Program-made: the position numbers and the translations under genes
Notes under the pieces: model-generated
Told to the model about the DNA's origin: nothing
The model's database searches: none
Seen by the model: the letters and a program-made list of their open reading frames with translations, nothing else
Assembly (NCBI GenBank): GCA_023431345.1
Contig: JAEYWK010000237.1
Span: 1-64,000, forward strand
From: Pseudomonadota bacterium
GTDB taxonomy: Bacteria; Myxococcota_A; Polyangia; Polyangiales; Polyangiaceae
DNA: 64,000 nucleotides
Direction of reading: 5' to 3'
Part shown: in pieces, positions 8,820 through 19,085 of the stretch
Layout of the letters: every line of letters begins with the position of its first letter
Numbering within the stretch: the stretch's first letter is position 1

Positions 8820-11800
8820 CGAGGACCACGCATCGAGGCTCCGGTCGCGCTCGGCTCATCAGCGCCGTCGTCGCGCTCGTGGCGCTGGCCAGCACGCTGC
8901 TCGCGGCTTGGCTCTACGTGCGCGTGTTCGCGCCCGAGCGGCGCTCGTCGGCCCGCGCGCCCGTCACCGAGCTCGACGCGACGCGCATGCGCCACGCCGT
9001 CACGCCCGAGGCCGTCGCGGCCGAGCAGGCGGCGCTGCTCGCGCTCGGCTCGCGCTACCTGGGCCAGCCGGGCGCCCACGCCGCCGCCGCGCATCTGAGC
9101 GCGGGGCTGCGCGAGAGCGGCTTCGAGGTCCACGAGCAAACCATCCGCGCCGTGGCGCCGCGCACCGCCTACCGCGAGCTCAGCGGGCTCGCCGAGGATG
9201 GCCGCTCGACGCCGCTCGCCGGCGTCGAGGTTTACCCGCTGATGCCCAACCACTTCCAGCCCGTGGTCACGCCCGCCGAGGGACTGGAAGGCGAGCTCGT
9301 GCTGCTCGATCCGGTGACGCTCGAGCGCCGCCGCGATTTCCGCGACGTCATCGGGCTGATCGAGGCCGCGCCCGGCAAGGTCGACGCGGACTACGGCTAC
9401 CATTTCGCGCGCTACGCCCGCCTCGGCGTCAAGGCGCTGATCGTCTCCCACCGCGAGGGCCTGCAGGCGATCGATTGGCAATCCACGCTGCTGCCCAGCA
9501 CGCAGACGAGCGGCCTCGTGGCGAGCGTCCCGATCAACTACGTGCGCGTCGCGGCGACCCCCGCCGTGTTCTCGCACGTGGGCGAGCGCGTGCGGCTGCG
9601 CGTGCGCGTCGACTTCGTGGAGCAGCCGAACCAGACGGTCTACGGTGTGCTGCGCGCCCAGAAGCCGGCCGCCGAAGCCGTGGTGCTCTACGCTCCGTAC
9701 GACGCGCCGTCGATCTTGCCCGACTCCGCGCCGGGGGCGTTGCCCGCGCTCAACAGCGCGCTCCTGCTGCAGCTAGCGCGGGGCTTGGCGGGCGCCCGCG
9801 CGACGCTCGACCGCGACGTGATCGTGATCGCGAGCGGCGCCTCCGTGATGGCCGACGAAGGTCTGAACCAGATCCTGCGGGTCCTGCAGTTCAATACCTT
9901 CGCCTCCCACTCCAATCGCTTGCTCGACGCGTTAGGGCCCCTCGCGCACGACGCCGAGGGCACGGCGCGAGGCTCCGCGGTCGCGCTCGAGGCGCGCCTG
10001 GCGCCGATCGAAGCGCGCGCGAGAGAGAACGACGCTCGTGAGCGCGAGCTGCGCGAGCTGTCGGTCGCAAGTCGCCGAGAGGAATTTTTGCGTACCGCTG
10101 CTGGTACGAAAGATGCCACTTCACGTCTAATACCGAACGCTAACGCATTCTTTGCGGAGCAGTTTCAGTACGTCTTGAGCAGCATCGTGTTCGAGCGCCA
10201 GGAGCCCGCGCTAAAGGCCAAGCTGCGCTTCGAGCGCGAAGGAGCCCGCACCCACGGCCCCGCCTTCACGGCCTACTTGGCGGCGCGACAGCACCTCGAT
10301 CGCGCGACGGCCGCCCTGGGCTCGTCTGCCGAGGTGCTCGCCGCTCGGAACCAAGCGTTCGTGAAGGAGGCGCGCGTCAAAGAGCGCTTTCAGGAGCGCC
10401 TCGCGGAGCTGACCGCGTACCACGCGCGGCGCCGTCAAGAGCTCGAAGACGATCGCTACGTGGCGCGGCTGTTCTCGCGCTATCGTGACTTTGCGCTGCT
10501 CCGGCCCCAGCTCGTGCCCGCGGCCTCGGACGACGAGGCGCCCGAGGTGCTCTCGATCTACGCGCGCAGCTCACGTGAAACGCAAAGCATCGACCTGCTG
10601 CTCGCCGAAGCAGCGCGGCGCGTGGGCCCGAAGGACGGCAGCTTTCGCGTCGAGCCGATCGCGACGACGCCGGTGGATCAAAACACCATCGTCGAGAAGA
10701 ACGTGCTGCCGGCGCCGGTCCAGTACTACTGGGCCACGTACTCGGTCGGCTATCAGAACCAAGCCTGGGTGAACCTGGGGCGGCAAGTCAGCTACCAAAG
10801 CTGGGCGTCGCCCAGCACCGCGCCGTTCATGACCGAGCTTTCGTCGCTGCGCGGCTCTTTCGCCTCGCTCGGCGAGTTGTCGCTGTATTTGGCGCATGGC
10901 AACGGCTTGCTCGGCGCGCCCCAGGGCTACTCGTGGCAGCGCAAGAGCTACGGAGGCCAGGTGCTGGTCTCGAACGTCGGTCAGTCGGTGGTGCCCAGCT
11001 ACCCGCTCAAGAACGCCATCGTCGGCGCGCGCAGCGTGAAGTTTCGCGAGCTGTACAGCCAGCTCGGCTTCTGGAACAACCCGCTCTACCTCACCGACCC
11101 GTACGGCCGCTTCGATCTGCCCGAGCAGGCGACGAACTTTCCCGTTTGGTGGCGCGTGTACGACGACGGCTACGCCTACACGCCGCTCGCCGCAGGCTTC
11201 GGCGACGACGGGCTCATCGCCTACATGAAGGACGAGGGCAGCGAAGGCCAGCGCTTGTTCAAATCGGTGATGATCCCGATGTCGAACGATCCGCTGGTGA
11301 AAAATACCAGCATCGTCACGTTCCGGGCCGCGCCCGTCTCCGTGCTCGACCTCACGAACCCGCAGGATTTCAAGGACTACAAGGAGGTCGAGCTGCTCGG
11401 GGCGGACAGCTTGCTGCCGGTGACGAAGCGCTGTCAGTACGACGGCATCGGCTTCGTGACGACCTTCGTGCCGCCGGCGACGCGCGTCAGCTTGCTGCTC
11501 AAGTCGGGCCGGCCCGATAACGAGCACGTCAGCGAGGTGCGCGCGTTCCTGCTCAACAGCGGCGGCAAGCTGGCTGGGCCCAGCGCCGCGCCCGGCTACC
11601 TGCCCGCCGACCACCCGCTGTTGCTCGACGTACCGCTGGAGGCGGCGCGCTCGATGGCGGAGGTCAACGGTGAGCGGCTCGCGCTGCAGAACCGCCACCG
11701 CATGGCGGACGAGCGCACCAACGCCTACCAGCAGAAGACGCTGGACCTGCTGCGCGCCTCGCAAGATCCGGCCTTGTCGGCCAAGCACGCGACCTTGCGC

Positions 11801-14011
11801 GCGCGCGACGCCGTCAGCTACGCCGGCCTCAACCACCCCGTACTACGCGAGTCGGTGTTCGAGGCCGTGATCGGCATCCTTTGGTACTTGGGCTTGCTGG
11901 TGCCGTTCGTCTATTTCGCGGAAAAGCTGCTGTTCTGCTGCTCCGACATCCGCCGGCAGCTGGCGGCGCAGGCCGTGATTTTCTTGACCGTGTTCGGCCT
12001 GCTGCGGCTCATGCACCCCGCGTTCCAGATGGTGCGCTCGTCGCTGATGATCCTGCTCGGCTTCGTGATCGTGCTGATCTCGGCCGGCATCACCCTGTTG
12101 TTTGCCAGCGTCGCGAAGCAGAACTTGAGCGAGCTCGGCAAGCGTCGCGGCAAGGTCGCGGGCGCCGAGGTGAGCACGCTGAGCGTTTTGTCTTCGTCGT
12201 TCTTGGTGGGGCTCAACAACATGCACCGGCGCCGCGTGCGCACCGGCCTCACTTGCGCGACGCTCACGCTGCTCACGTTCGTGATGATCTGCTTCACGAG
12301 CGCCCAGAACGATCTGGTCGACGAGGTGACGACGCTGGGACGCGCCGAGTACCAGGGCCTGCTCACCCGCCACGACGACTTCCTCGCCATGACCGACTCG
12401 GAGCTGTTCGCCCTGAAGAGCAAGTTCTCCGAGCGCTTCGTGGTCGCGGAGCGCCGTTACTTCACCGGCGAGCAAGAATGGAACGAGCGTCGCCGCTACA
12501 ACCCGTCGCTGACCGCCGCCCACCGCGGCGCGGACGGCGAGCGCCGCGTCGGCTTCTCGTCGATCCTCAAGCTGTCTCCGGACGAGCCGCTGCGAAACGC
12601 GATCGAGCTGGTGGCCGGCCGCGGCTGGTTCTTACCGGAGCACGCGCGCGACGACGGGCAGCCGTGCCCGATTCTCATCCCGGACAAGCTCGCCGAGAAG
12701 CTCGGCATCCGCGCGGAGCAGCTGCGCGACACTGAGCCCACCGTCACCATCAACGGCGTGCCGTTCCGGGTGTGGGGCATCTTCACGGCGTCGTCGCTGG
12801 ACGGTCTGCGCGACCTGAACGGGCTCGACTTGCTGCCGTTCGACATCGAGCGCGTGTCCACCATCGGCGAGACCGCGCTGAAGCAGGTGATGGTGAGCGT
12901 GGACGAGCCGCGCATTGTCGCCGAGCGCATCGTGATCACGCCGCCGCGCGACCTGCGGCTCGCCATCCCGAGCGGCCGGGAGGTGATCGCGAGCGTCGCC
13001 GTCGACATGGGTAAATCCAGCTTTCGTGAGGCCAAAGACGAGATCGAAGCGCACCTCGAGAAGACGGCCCAGCCCGCCTTTTACGGCCTAGACGGCGTGG
13101 CGTATCGCGGCCTGCGCACGCGGCAGCTCACGCTCGCCGGCATGCTGGAGCTGCTCGTGCCGCTGCTGATCGCCGGCCTCACGGTGCTGAACACGATGCG
13201 CGGCTCCGTCTACGAGCGCCGCTCGGAGATCTACGTTTACAACGCGGTCGGCATCGCGCCGCGCTACGTGGTGGTGATGTTCTTGGCGGAGGCGTTCGTC
13301 TACGCGGTCGTTGGCTCCGTGCTCGGCTACCTGCTGAGCCAAGGCGTGGGGCGAGCGCTGACCGCCCTCGGCATGACGGGCGGGCTCAACATGACGTTCA
13401 CGTCCATCGCCACGATTTACGCCTCCTTGGCCATCGCGGCCGCGGTGTTCATTTCGACCTGGTTCCCCGCGCGCTCCGCGATGGAGATCGCCTCGCCGGC
13501 GGAAGAGAGCGGCTGGAAGCTGCCGGAACCGCAGGGCGACGTGCTGGCGTTCGATTTGCCCTTCAACTTCGACTGGCGCGATCGCGTCGCGGTGCTGGCC
13601 TTCTTCGAGCGCTGGCTGAGCGAGCACGGGGAGGGCAGCGACGGCCGCTTCTTCGCGGAGCCGCCGCGCATGGGCATCGCGGCCGCGCCCGATCCGGTGA
13701 CGGGCAAGCTCGTGCCCGAGATGCGCGGCATGATCTGGCTCAAGCCGTTCGACCTCGGCGTGTCGCAGGAAGCGCGCATCACGACCCCGTTCGACCCCGA
13801 GACCGAGCAGTTCAAGGCGCGGCTCGAGCTCGAGCGCCGCACCGGCACGAGCGAGTCGTGGCTGCGCCTCAATCAGTCGTTCGTGGCGGCGCTGCGCCGG
13901 CACTTCTTGCACTGGCGCGCGGTCAGCGACGACGAGCGCGCGGAGATGTTCGGCATCGCCAAGCAGGGCCTCGAAGCGCGCGCCGCCCAGACGTCGGAGG
14001 CGACCTCGTGA
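8816..14011 (+). CDS. Giant FtsX-type ABC permease with M28-peptidase-like, apparently inactive ectodomain
   Basis: 1731 residues from the GTG at 8816, which overlaps the upstream TGA by 4 bases. The same frame is open back to 7340, but that part is Arg/Pro-rich shadow of the upstream gene. One helix (about 14-34) leads into a roughly 980-residue ectodomain. Its first part (LGSRYLGQPGAHAAAAHLS, later AVVLYAPYDAPS) resembles M28 aminopeptidases, but the usual His-x-Asp and other zinc ligands are not visible. Charged, coiled-coil-prone stretches lie near 390-430 and 520-550. Helices follow at about 1018-1100 and 1138-1165. An FtsX/MacB-type permease core is near 1441-1548 (LNTMRGSVYERRSEIYVYNA, then WFPARSAMEIASP), then a roughly 170-residue soluble tail. 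It most likely works with the ATPases at 17113 and 18227. Most FtsX/MacB permeases are 400-850 residues, so this one is exceptional. Confidence 0.85.
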   Translation: MTRTTHRGSGRARLISAVVALVALASTLLAAWLYVRVFAPERRSSARAPVTELDATRMRHAVTPEAVAAEQAALLALGSRYLGQPGAHAAAAHLSAGLRESGFEVHEQTIRAVAPRTAYRELSGLAEDGRSTPLAGVEVYPLMPNHFQPVVTPAEGLEGELVLLDPVTLERRRDFRDVIGLIEAAPGKVDADYGYHFARYARLGVKALIVSHREGLQAIDWQSTLLPSTQTSGLVASVPINYVRVAATPAVFSHVGERVRLRVRVDFVEQPNQTVYGVLRAQKPAAEAVVLYAPYDAPSILPDSAPGALPALNSALLLQLARGLAGARATLDRDVIVIASGASVMADEGLNQILRVLQFNTFASHSNRLLDALGPLAHDAEGTARGSAVALEARLAPIEARARENDARERELRELSVASRREEFLRTAAGTKDATSRLIPNANAFFAEQFQYVLSSIVFERQEPALKAKLRFEREGARTHGPAFTAYLAARQHLDRATAALGSSAEVLAARNQAFVKEARVKERFQERLAELTAYHARRRQELEDDRYVARLFSRYRDFALLRPQLVPAASDDEAPEVLSIYARSSRETQSIDLLLAEAARRVGPKDGSFRVEPIATTPVDQNTIVEKNVLPAPVQYYWATYSVGYQNQAWVNLGRQVSYQSWASPSTAPFMTELSSLRGSFASLGELSLYLAHGNGLLGAPQGYSWQRKSYGGQVLVSNVGQSVVPSYPLKNAIVGARSVKFRELYSQLGFWNNPLYLTDPYGRFDLPEQATNFPVWWRVYDDGYAYTPLAAGFGDDGLIAYMKDEGSEGQRLFKSVMIPMSNDPLVKNTSIVTFRAAPVSVLDLTNPQDFKDYKEVELLGADSLLPVTKRCQYDGIGFVTTFVPPATRVSLLLKSGRPDNEHVSEVRAFLLNSGGKLAGPSAAPGYLPADHPLLLDVPLEAARSMAEVNGERLALQNRHRMADERTNAYQQKTLDLLRASQDPALSAKHATLRARDAVSYAGLNHPVLRESVFEAVIGILWYLGLLVPFVYFAEKLLFCCSDIRRQLAAQAVIFLTVFGLLRLMHPAFQMVRSSLMILLGFVIVLISAGITLLFASVAKQNLSELGKRRGKVAGAEVSTLSVLSSSFLVGLNNMHRRRVRTGLTCATLTLLTFVMICFTSAQNDLVDEVTTLGRAEYQGLLTRHDDFLAMTDSELFALKSKFSERFVVAERRYFTGEQEWNERRRYNPSLTAAHRGADGERRVGFSSILKLSPDEPLRNAIELVAGRGWFLPEHARDDGQPCPILIPDKLAEKLGIRAEQLRDTEPTVTINGVPFRVWGIFTASSLDGLRDLNGLDLLPFDIERVSTIGETALKQVMVSVDEPRIVAERIVITPPRDLRLAIPSGREVIASVAVDMGKSSFREAKDEIEAHLEKTAQPAFYGLDGVAYRGLRTRQLTLAGMLELLVPLLIAGLTVLNTMRGSVYERRSEIYVYNAVGIAPRYVVVMFLAEAFVYAVVGSVLGYLLSQGVGRALTALGMTGGLNMTFTSIATIYASLAIAAAVFISTWFPARSAMEIASPAEESGWKLPEPQGDVLAFDLPFNFDWRDRVAVLAFFERWLSEHGEGSDGRFFAEPPRMGIAAAPDPVTGKLVPEMRGMIWLKPFDLGVSQEARITTPFDPETEQFKARLELERRTGTSESWLRLNQSFVAALRRHFLHWRAVSDDERAEMFGIAKQGLEARAAQTSEATS

Positions 14012-16068
14012 GCGTGGCCGTGCGCGCGCCGACGCCGGCCGACGAGGTCGACGAGTACCGAAGGCTGGTCGAGCCGCCGACCGAGTTCAAGGACGGCTTC
14101 GGCTGGACGACGGTGGTCGGCATCTTCTTCTGCGGGCTGGTGATGATGCCCGGCGGCATCTACCTCGGCCTGATGACGGGCGCCGGCATCGGCAGCGCGG
14201 CGTCTTGGGTGACGGTGATTCTGTTCATGGAGATCGCGCGGCGCGCCTTGAAGCCGCTCTCCCGGCAGAACCTCGTGCTGCTCTTGCACGCCGCCACCGT
14301 GATGATGGCGAGCAACCTGCTGTTCCCCGGCGGTCCGTTCGGGCAGCTCGTGTACCGCGCGTACCTAGTCGGCAGCGAGGCGGTGCGTGACAGCGGCATG
14401 CTGGGCGCCTTCCCGAGCTGGTTCGCGCCCGCTCCCGACAGCCCCGCCATCCTCCAGCGCACGCTGTTTCACCACGATTGGTTGGTGCCGATCGCCATCG
14501 TGGCCTTCATGGCCGTGATCTCGGTCGTGCAGCGCTACACGCTCGGCTACTTCTTTTTCCGACTGACCTCCGACATCGAGCGCTTGCCGTTCCCGCTCGC
14601 GCCCGTGAGCGCGCTCGGCGCCACCGCGCTCGCCGACCTCGAAGACACCTCGGACAAGGGCGCCAGCGAGGCCGCAGGCAAGCGGCGCCGCGTGTTCTCC
14701 CTCGGGGTGGTGCTCGGCCTCGCTTACGGCTTCTTGATGGTGGGTGTGCCCGCCCTCAGCGCGCTCTTCCTCGATCAGCCGTTTTACCTGATCCCGCAGC
14801 CTTTCGTGGACGCGACCACGGTGACGGAGTCGCTGCTGCCAGCGACGCCCTTCGGGGTGACGCTCGACTTGGGCGTGCTGTTCCTCGGCTTCGTGCTGCC
14901 GTTCTGGACGGTGCTGGGGACGTTCGTAGCCATCGTGATCACGCTGGTCTTGAACCCCACGTTGCACCACCTCGGCGTGCTGCACACGTGGCAGCCGGGG
15001 ATGGACACGGTCAACACCGCGTTCTCGAACAACATCGACTTCTGGCTCAGCTTCAGCATCGGTTCTGGTCTCGGGCTCGCCGCCGTCAGCGTGTTCAACA
15101 CCCTGCGCGACGTGCGGGCGCGCGTGCGCCAGCTCCGCCCTGCCAGCGGCGGCGGGGGCGGCGAGCGCCTGTGGCAGCCGCCGCGCGAAGGCCGCGGAGA
15201 CTACCCGATGTGGATCGCGCTCGCGGTGTACGCGGTGACGGCGCTCGCGGTGGTCGGCTTGTGTCTCTCGCTCTTGCCGCGCACGCCGGGCGTAGTCTTC
15301 TTCCTATTCTTCTTCGCCTTCGCTTACAGCCCGTTCATCTCCTACGTCAACGCGCGCCTACTCGGCATTTCCGGGCAAGGCGTGGACATTCCGTTCGTGC
15401 GCGAGGGCTCGTTCTTGCTCTCGGGCGCGCGCGGGATCGGCATCTGGCTCGCGCCCGTCCCGCTCGAGAATCACGGCTGGCAAGCTCAGTCGTATCGCAT
15501 CAACGAGCTCACGGGCCTGCGCTTCTGGTCGCTGATCAAGGCCGAGCTCGTCGTGCTGCCGGTGCTGCTCACGCTCTCGCTGCTCTTCTGGTCGTTCATT
15601 TGGAAGGCCGACGCGGTGCCGTCGGCGTTGTTCCCGTGGGCGCAGGTGAACTGGGAGCTGCAAGCCAAGAACTCGGTGCTGCTGTTCAGCTCGACCTTCG
15701 TGCCCGCGGGCGGCGGCGCGGGCGGCATGGCCGAGAGCCAGTTCATGAAGGCGATCCACCCGGGCGTGATCTTCAGCGGCTTCGGCAGCAGCGTGGGGCT
15801 ATTCGCGCTCACCAGCTGGACGGGCCTGCCGACGCTGTTCTTTTACGGCCTGTTCCGCGGCCTAGGGCAGCTGCCGCACACGATGCTGCTCGAGCTGGCG
15901 GGGGCGCTCCTGGCACGGCGCTGGCTACACCAGCGCTACGGGCGCCAGAATTTCCTGCAATCGTCGCCCATCTTGCTGGCCGGCTACCTCACCGGCGTCG
16001 GCCTGATTGCCATGGCCACGATCGCGCTCCGGCTGATTCAATCAGCCATCACCTCGGCCCCATTTTAG
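14008..16068 (+). CDS. Second polytopic oligopeptide-transporter-like membrane protein
   Basis: 686 residues from the GTG at 14008 (GTGA overlap with the previous stop). At least a dozen hydrophobic helices are visible, starting with TTVVGIFFCGLVMMPGGIYL. The loop motif ERLPFPLAPVSALGATALAD recalls substrate-path segments of OPT-type carriers. It resembles the protein at 6216 in layout but lacks that protein's large N-terminal soluble domain. Proteins of this type are often annotated simply as peptide transporters; I cannot confirm a substrate. Gly-rich segments (AGGGAGGMAESQF, about residues 569-581) may be re-entrant loops. The next gene starts 2 bases after the TAG, so it is part of the same coupled set. 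Confidence 0.75.
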   Translation: MSVAVRAPTPADEVDEYRRLVEPPTEFKDGFGWTTVVGIFFCGLVMMPGGIYLGLMTGAGIGSAASWVTVILFMEIARRALKPLSRQNLVLLLHAATVMMASNLLFPGGPFGQLVYRAYLVGSEAVRDSGMLGAFPSWFAPAPDSPAILQRTLFHHDWLVPIAIVAFMAVISVVQRYTLGYFFFRLTSDIERLPFPLAPVSALGATALADLEDTSDKGASEAAGKRRRVFSLGVVLGLAYGFLMVGVPALSALFLDQPFYLIPQPFVDATTVTESLLPATPFGVTLDLGVLFLGFVLPFWTVLGTFVAIVITLVLNPTLHHLGVLHTWQPGMDTVNTAFSNNIDFWLSFSIGSGLGLAAVSVFNTLRDVRARVRQLRPASGGGGGERLWQPPREGRGDYPMWIALAVYAVTALAVVGLCLSLLPRTPGVVFFLFFFAFAYSPFISYVNARLLGISGQGVDIPFVREGSFLLSGARGIGIWLAPVPLENHGWQAQSYRINELTGLRFWSLIKAELVVLPVLLTLSLLFWSFIWKADAVPSALFPWAQVNWELQAKNSVLLFSSTFVPAGGGAGGMAESQFMKAIHPGVIFSGFGSSVGLFALTSWTGLPTLFFYGLFRGLGQLPHTMLLELAGALLARRWLHQRYGRQNFLQSSPILLAGYLTGVGLIAMATIALRLIQSAITSAPF

Positions 16069-16070
16069 CC

Positions 16071-17120
16071 ATGAGCGCCGCGCAGATCCCTCGACAAAGC
16101 CAGTTGCCGCTGCGCATGGCCGCGCAGGTCGTGGCGCAGGGCATCAAGATTCGCCTCGGGCGCTCGCTCGTGACCATCACGGGCATCGTGCTCGGCATCG
16201 CGTTCTTGGTCTCGGTCTTGGGCTCGCAGGCGCTGCGGCGCGGGGTCGCCGCGGAAGACCGCCTGCGTGAGGAAGCGAGCCGGATGTACGGCTACTTGGT
16301 AGCCGAGACGGGCAGCCTCACGCGGCGCAGCGTCGCGCTCGTGCTCGCGGGCGAGCCGAGCCCCGCTGAGCTGCGCTTGCTCCAGCGACTCGCGCGCGAG
16401 AAGGTGGGGGCGTTGCGCTGGTGGGCGAAGGGCACACCGCCACCGAGCGGAGCGCTGCCGGGCGTCGAGCTGCGCGGCGTGGGCGAGATCGAGCGGCTCG
16501 GCGAGGGCGCGGCCTGCCTGCTCATGCTCGGCGAGGGCGCGTCACCTCCGGCCGTGGGCGCCGCGATCGCAGCGCTCAAGCAGCCCGTCGTGGGGGTCGG
16601 CGCGGCGCGCGGCGTTCAGCTGCCCGAGGCGGCTCAGCTCGTGCGGCTGCAGCGCGAGCGGCCTGCCGACGAGCGCGAACGCCTCGAGCGCGCGGCGCGG
16701 CGCGAGCACTTCCGCGGGCTCTGGATCATCGTGATTTCACTGCTCGTGACCGTGATCGGGATCACCAACGCGATGCTGATGAGCGTCACCGAGCGTTTTC
16801 GCGACATCGGCACCATGAAGTGCCTCGGGGCGACGTCGCGCTTCATTCGGCAGATCTTCTTGCTCGAGGCCTCGTTCATGGGGCTCGTGGGCGGCGCGCT
16901 CGGCGTGCTGCTCGGTTTCCTGGTATCCGTGGGAACTTACCTGGTGCTGTACGACGCCGCGCTCGTGCTGCGTACGGTTACGGGCTCCTTCGCCGCGCTG
17001 GCGCTGGCGGCAGGGCAGGCGCTGCTGGCCGCGGTGGCGCTGTCGGTGGTGGCCGCGCTCTATCCGGCGCGCTTTGCGTCGCGCATGGTCCCTGCCGACG
17101 CGCTGAGGTCCAATGTCTGA
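16071..17120 (+). CDS. FtsX-family ABC transporter permease (small)
   Basis: 349 residues from the ATG at 16071. The longer open frame upstream is shadow. An N-terminal helix at about 32-52 (VTITGIVLGIAFLVSVLG) is followed by a soluble domain of about 160 residues and three C-terminal helices from about 219. The signature ITNAMLMSVTERFRDIGTMKCLGAT is the classic MacB/LolC/FtsX transmission-loop region. The C-terminus ALYPARFASRMVPADALR is also typical. It is the natural partner of the LolD-type ATPase that begins 8 bases before its stop. These type-VII ABC systems perform mechanotransmission or lipoprotein/peptide export rather than sugar import. With the 1731-residue permease it could form an asymmetric pair. 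Confidence 0.9.
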   Translation: MSAAQIPRQSQLPLRMAAQVVAQGIKIRLGRSLVTITGIVLGIAFLVSVLGSQALRRGVAAEDRLREEASRMYGYLVAETGSLTRRSVALVLAGEPSPAELRLLQRLAREKVGALRWWAKGTPPPSGALPGVELRGVGEIERLGEGAACLLMLGEGASPPAVGAAIAALKQPVVGVGAARGVQLPEAAQLVRLQRERPADERERLERAARREHFRGLWIIVISLLVTVIGITNAMLMSVTERFRDIGTMKCLGATSRFIRQIFLLEASFMGLVGGALGVLLGFLVSVGTYLVLYDAALVLRTVTGSFAALALAAGQALLAAVALSVVAALYPARFASRMVPADALRSNV

Positions 17121-17880
17121 GCGGCTCGCGCAGCTGTTCGAGGGGCCCGCGCGCGAAGAGCGAGCCTGCGTCATCCGCGCCGTCGACGTGCACAAGGTTT
17201 ACCAAACCGGTCAGCAGCAAACGCACGCGCTGTGCGGCGCGAGCTTGTCGGTCTATCGCGGTGAATACCTGTCGATCATGGGCCCGTCCGGCTCCGGCAA
17301 GAGCACGCTCTTCAACATGATCGGCGCGCTGCAGAAGCCGACCTCGGGCAAGGTTTACATCGACCAGGTCGACATCGCCCAGCTCGATCAGAACGAGCTG
17401 TCGTGGCTGCGCTGCCGCAAGGTTGGCTACATTTTCCAGACCTACAACTTGATTCAAGTGATGACTTGTCTGGAGAACGTGATGCTGCCGATGGGCTTCG
17501 CGGGAATCGAAGCGGAAGCCGCCCGCGAGAAGGCGATTTCGCTGCTGAAGCTGGTGGGTCTCGGGCATCGCATCTTGCACAAGCCGGCCGAGCTCTCGGG
17601 AGGGCAGCAGCAGCGCGTGGCGATCGCGCGCTCGCTCTCGAACAGCCCCGGCGTCGTGCTCGCGGACGAGCCGACCGCGAACCTCGATCAGCGCACCGGC
17701 CAAGAGATGATCGATCTGCTCGATGATCTGAAGCGGACGCTGGGGGTCACGATCGTATCGGCCACGCACGATCTGAAGATGCTCAGGAGGTCCGATCGCA
17801 TCTTGTGGATCGAGGACGGACGCATCGCGCGCGACGCTCGGCCCTCCGACGTCGACTTCGACAGCGCGGAGTTTCACTGA
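17113..17880 (+). CDS. LolD/MacB-type ABC transporter ATP-binding protein 1
   Basis: 255 residues. Walker A is GPSGSGKST near residue 57, the signature is LSGGQQQR, Walker B is VVLADEPTANLD, and the H-loop is in SATHDLKML. Length and spacing are those of the LolD/MacB/FtsE group serving FtsX-type permeases. The ATG lies inside the last codons of the permease gene (8-base overlap) and the TGA overlaps the next ATG by one base (TGATG), so translation is tightly coupled. It is paralogous to the ATPase at 18227-18952. Two different ATPases and two different permeases in one operon suggest a heteromeric transporter, which is inference. Confidence 0.95.
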   Translation: MSERLAQLFEGPAREERACVIRAVDVHKVYQTGQQQTHALCGASLSVYRGEYLSIMGPSGSGKSTLFNMIGALQKPTSGKVYIDQVDIAQLDQNELSWLRCRKVGYIFQTYNLIQVMTCLENVMLPMGFAGIEAEAAREKAISLLKLVGLGHRILHKPAELSGGQQQRVAIARSLSNSPGVVLADEPTANLDQRTGQEMIDLLDDLKRTLGVTIVSATHDLKMLRRSDRILWIEDGRIARDARPSDVDFDSAEFH

Positions 17881-18226
17881 TGGCAGCGCGTGAGCTCCTT
17901 TCGGCGGTGCCGGTGCCGGCGAGCGGGGCGTCGCTGTCGGCGCTGCCAGGCGGCGGGGGCGTGCTCTCGCTGCGCGCGGCTGCACCCGGCGGCGTCGCGG
18001 GCATTTTGGTGCGTAAGCTGCGGCTGGAGCGCGCGGTGCGCGTTCGGCTCGACGAGGTCGGCGTCTACTACTGGAGCAAGCTCGACGGCGAGCGGAGCTT
18101 GCTCGAGATCCAGCGCGAGCTGTGCGCCCAGTTCGCCTTGCCGGCTGCGGATGCGCGCCGCGCCATCATCGAGTTTACGGCCGCGCTCATGCGCCGGAGC
18201 TTACTCGCCCTGCGGCTGGAGGAGCC

Positions 18227-18230
<4 letters not shown>
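17880..18230 (+). CDS. PqqD-like (RRE-type) protein
   Basis: 116 residues from the ATG at 17880, which shares one base with the preceding TGA. The central part follows the PqqD pattern: VRLDEVGVYYWSKLDGERSL, then a helix EIQRELCAQFAL and a C-terminal helix ending in MRRSLLAL. PqqD-like domains bind the leader of ribosomally made peptides (RiPP recognition element) or act as peptide adaptors; similar unattached domains occur beside exporters. No precursor peptide or modifying enzyme (radical SAM, YcaO, lanthionine synthetase) is visible nearby, so a RiPP role is open. The position between two ATPase genes, coupled to both, argues for a dedicated part of the transporter. The first 35 residues form a flexible Gly/Ala/Ser-rich lead. 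Confidence 0.75.
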
Positions 18231-18952
<722 letters not shown>

Positions 18953-19085
18953 GGGCTCGGCGCGAGGCCTCTGGCGCCGTCGCTCTCGCCCTCGCCGCCG
19001 GCGGTCTCTCGCCCCTGGTGCTTCTTTCGTGATGGCGGAGGCGCCGATTTGCCACTGCACTAAACATGGCGGTAATGGAGCTCGG

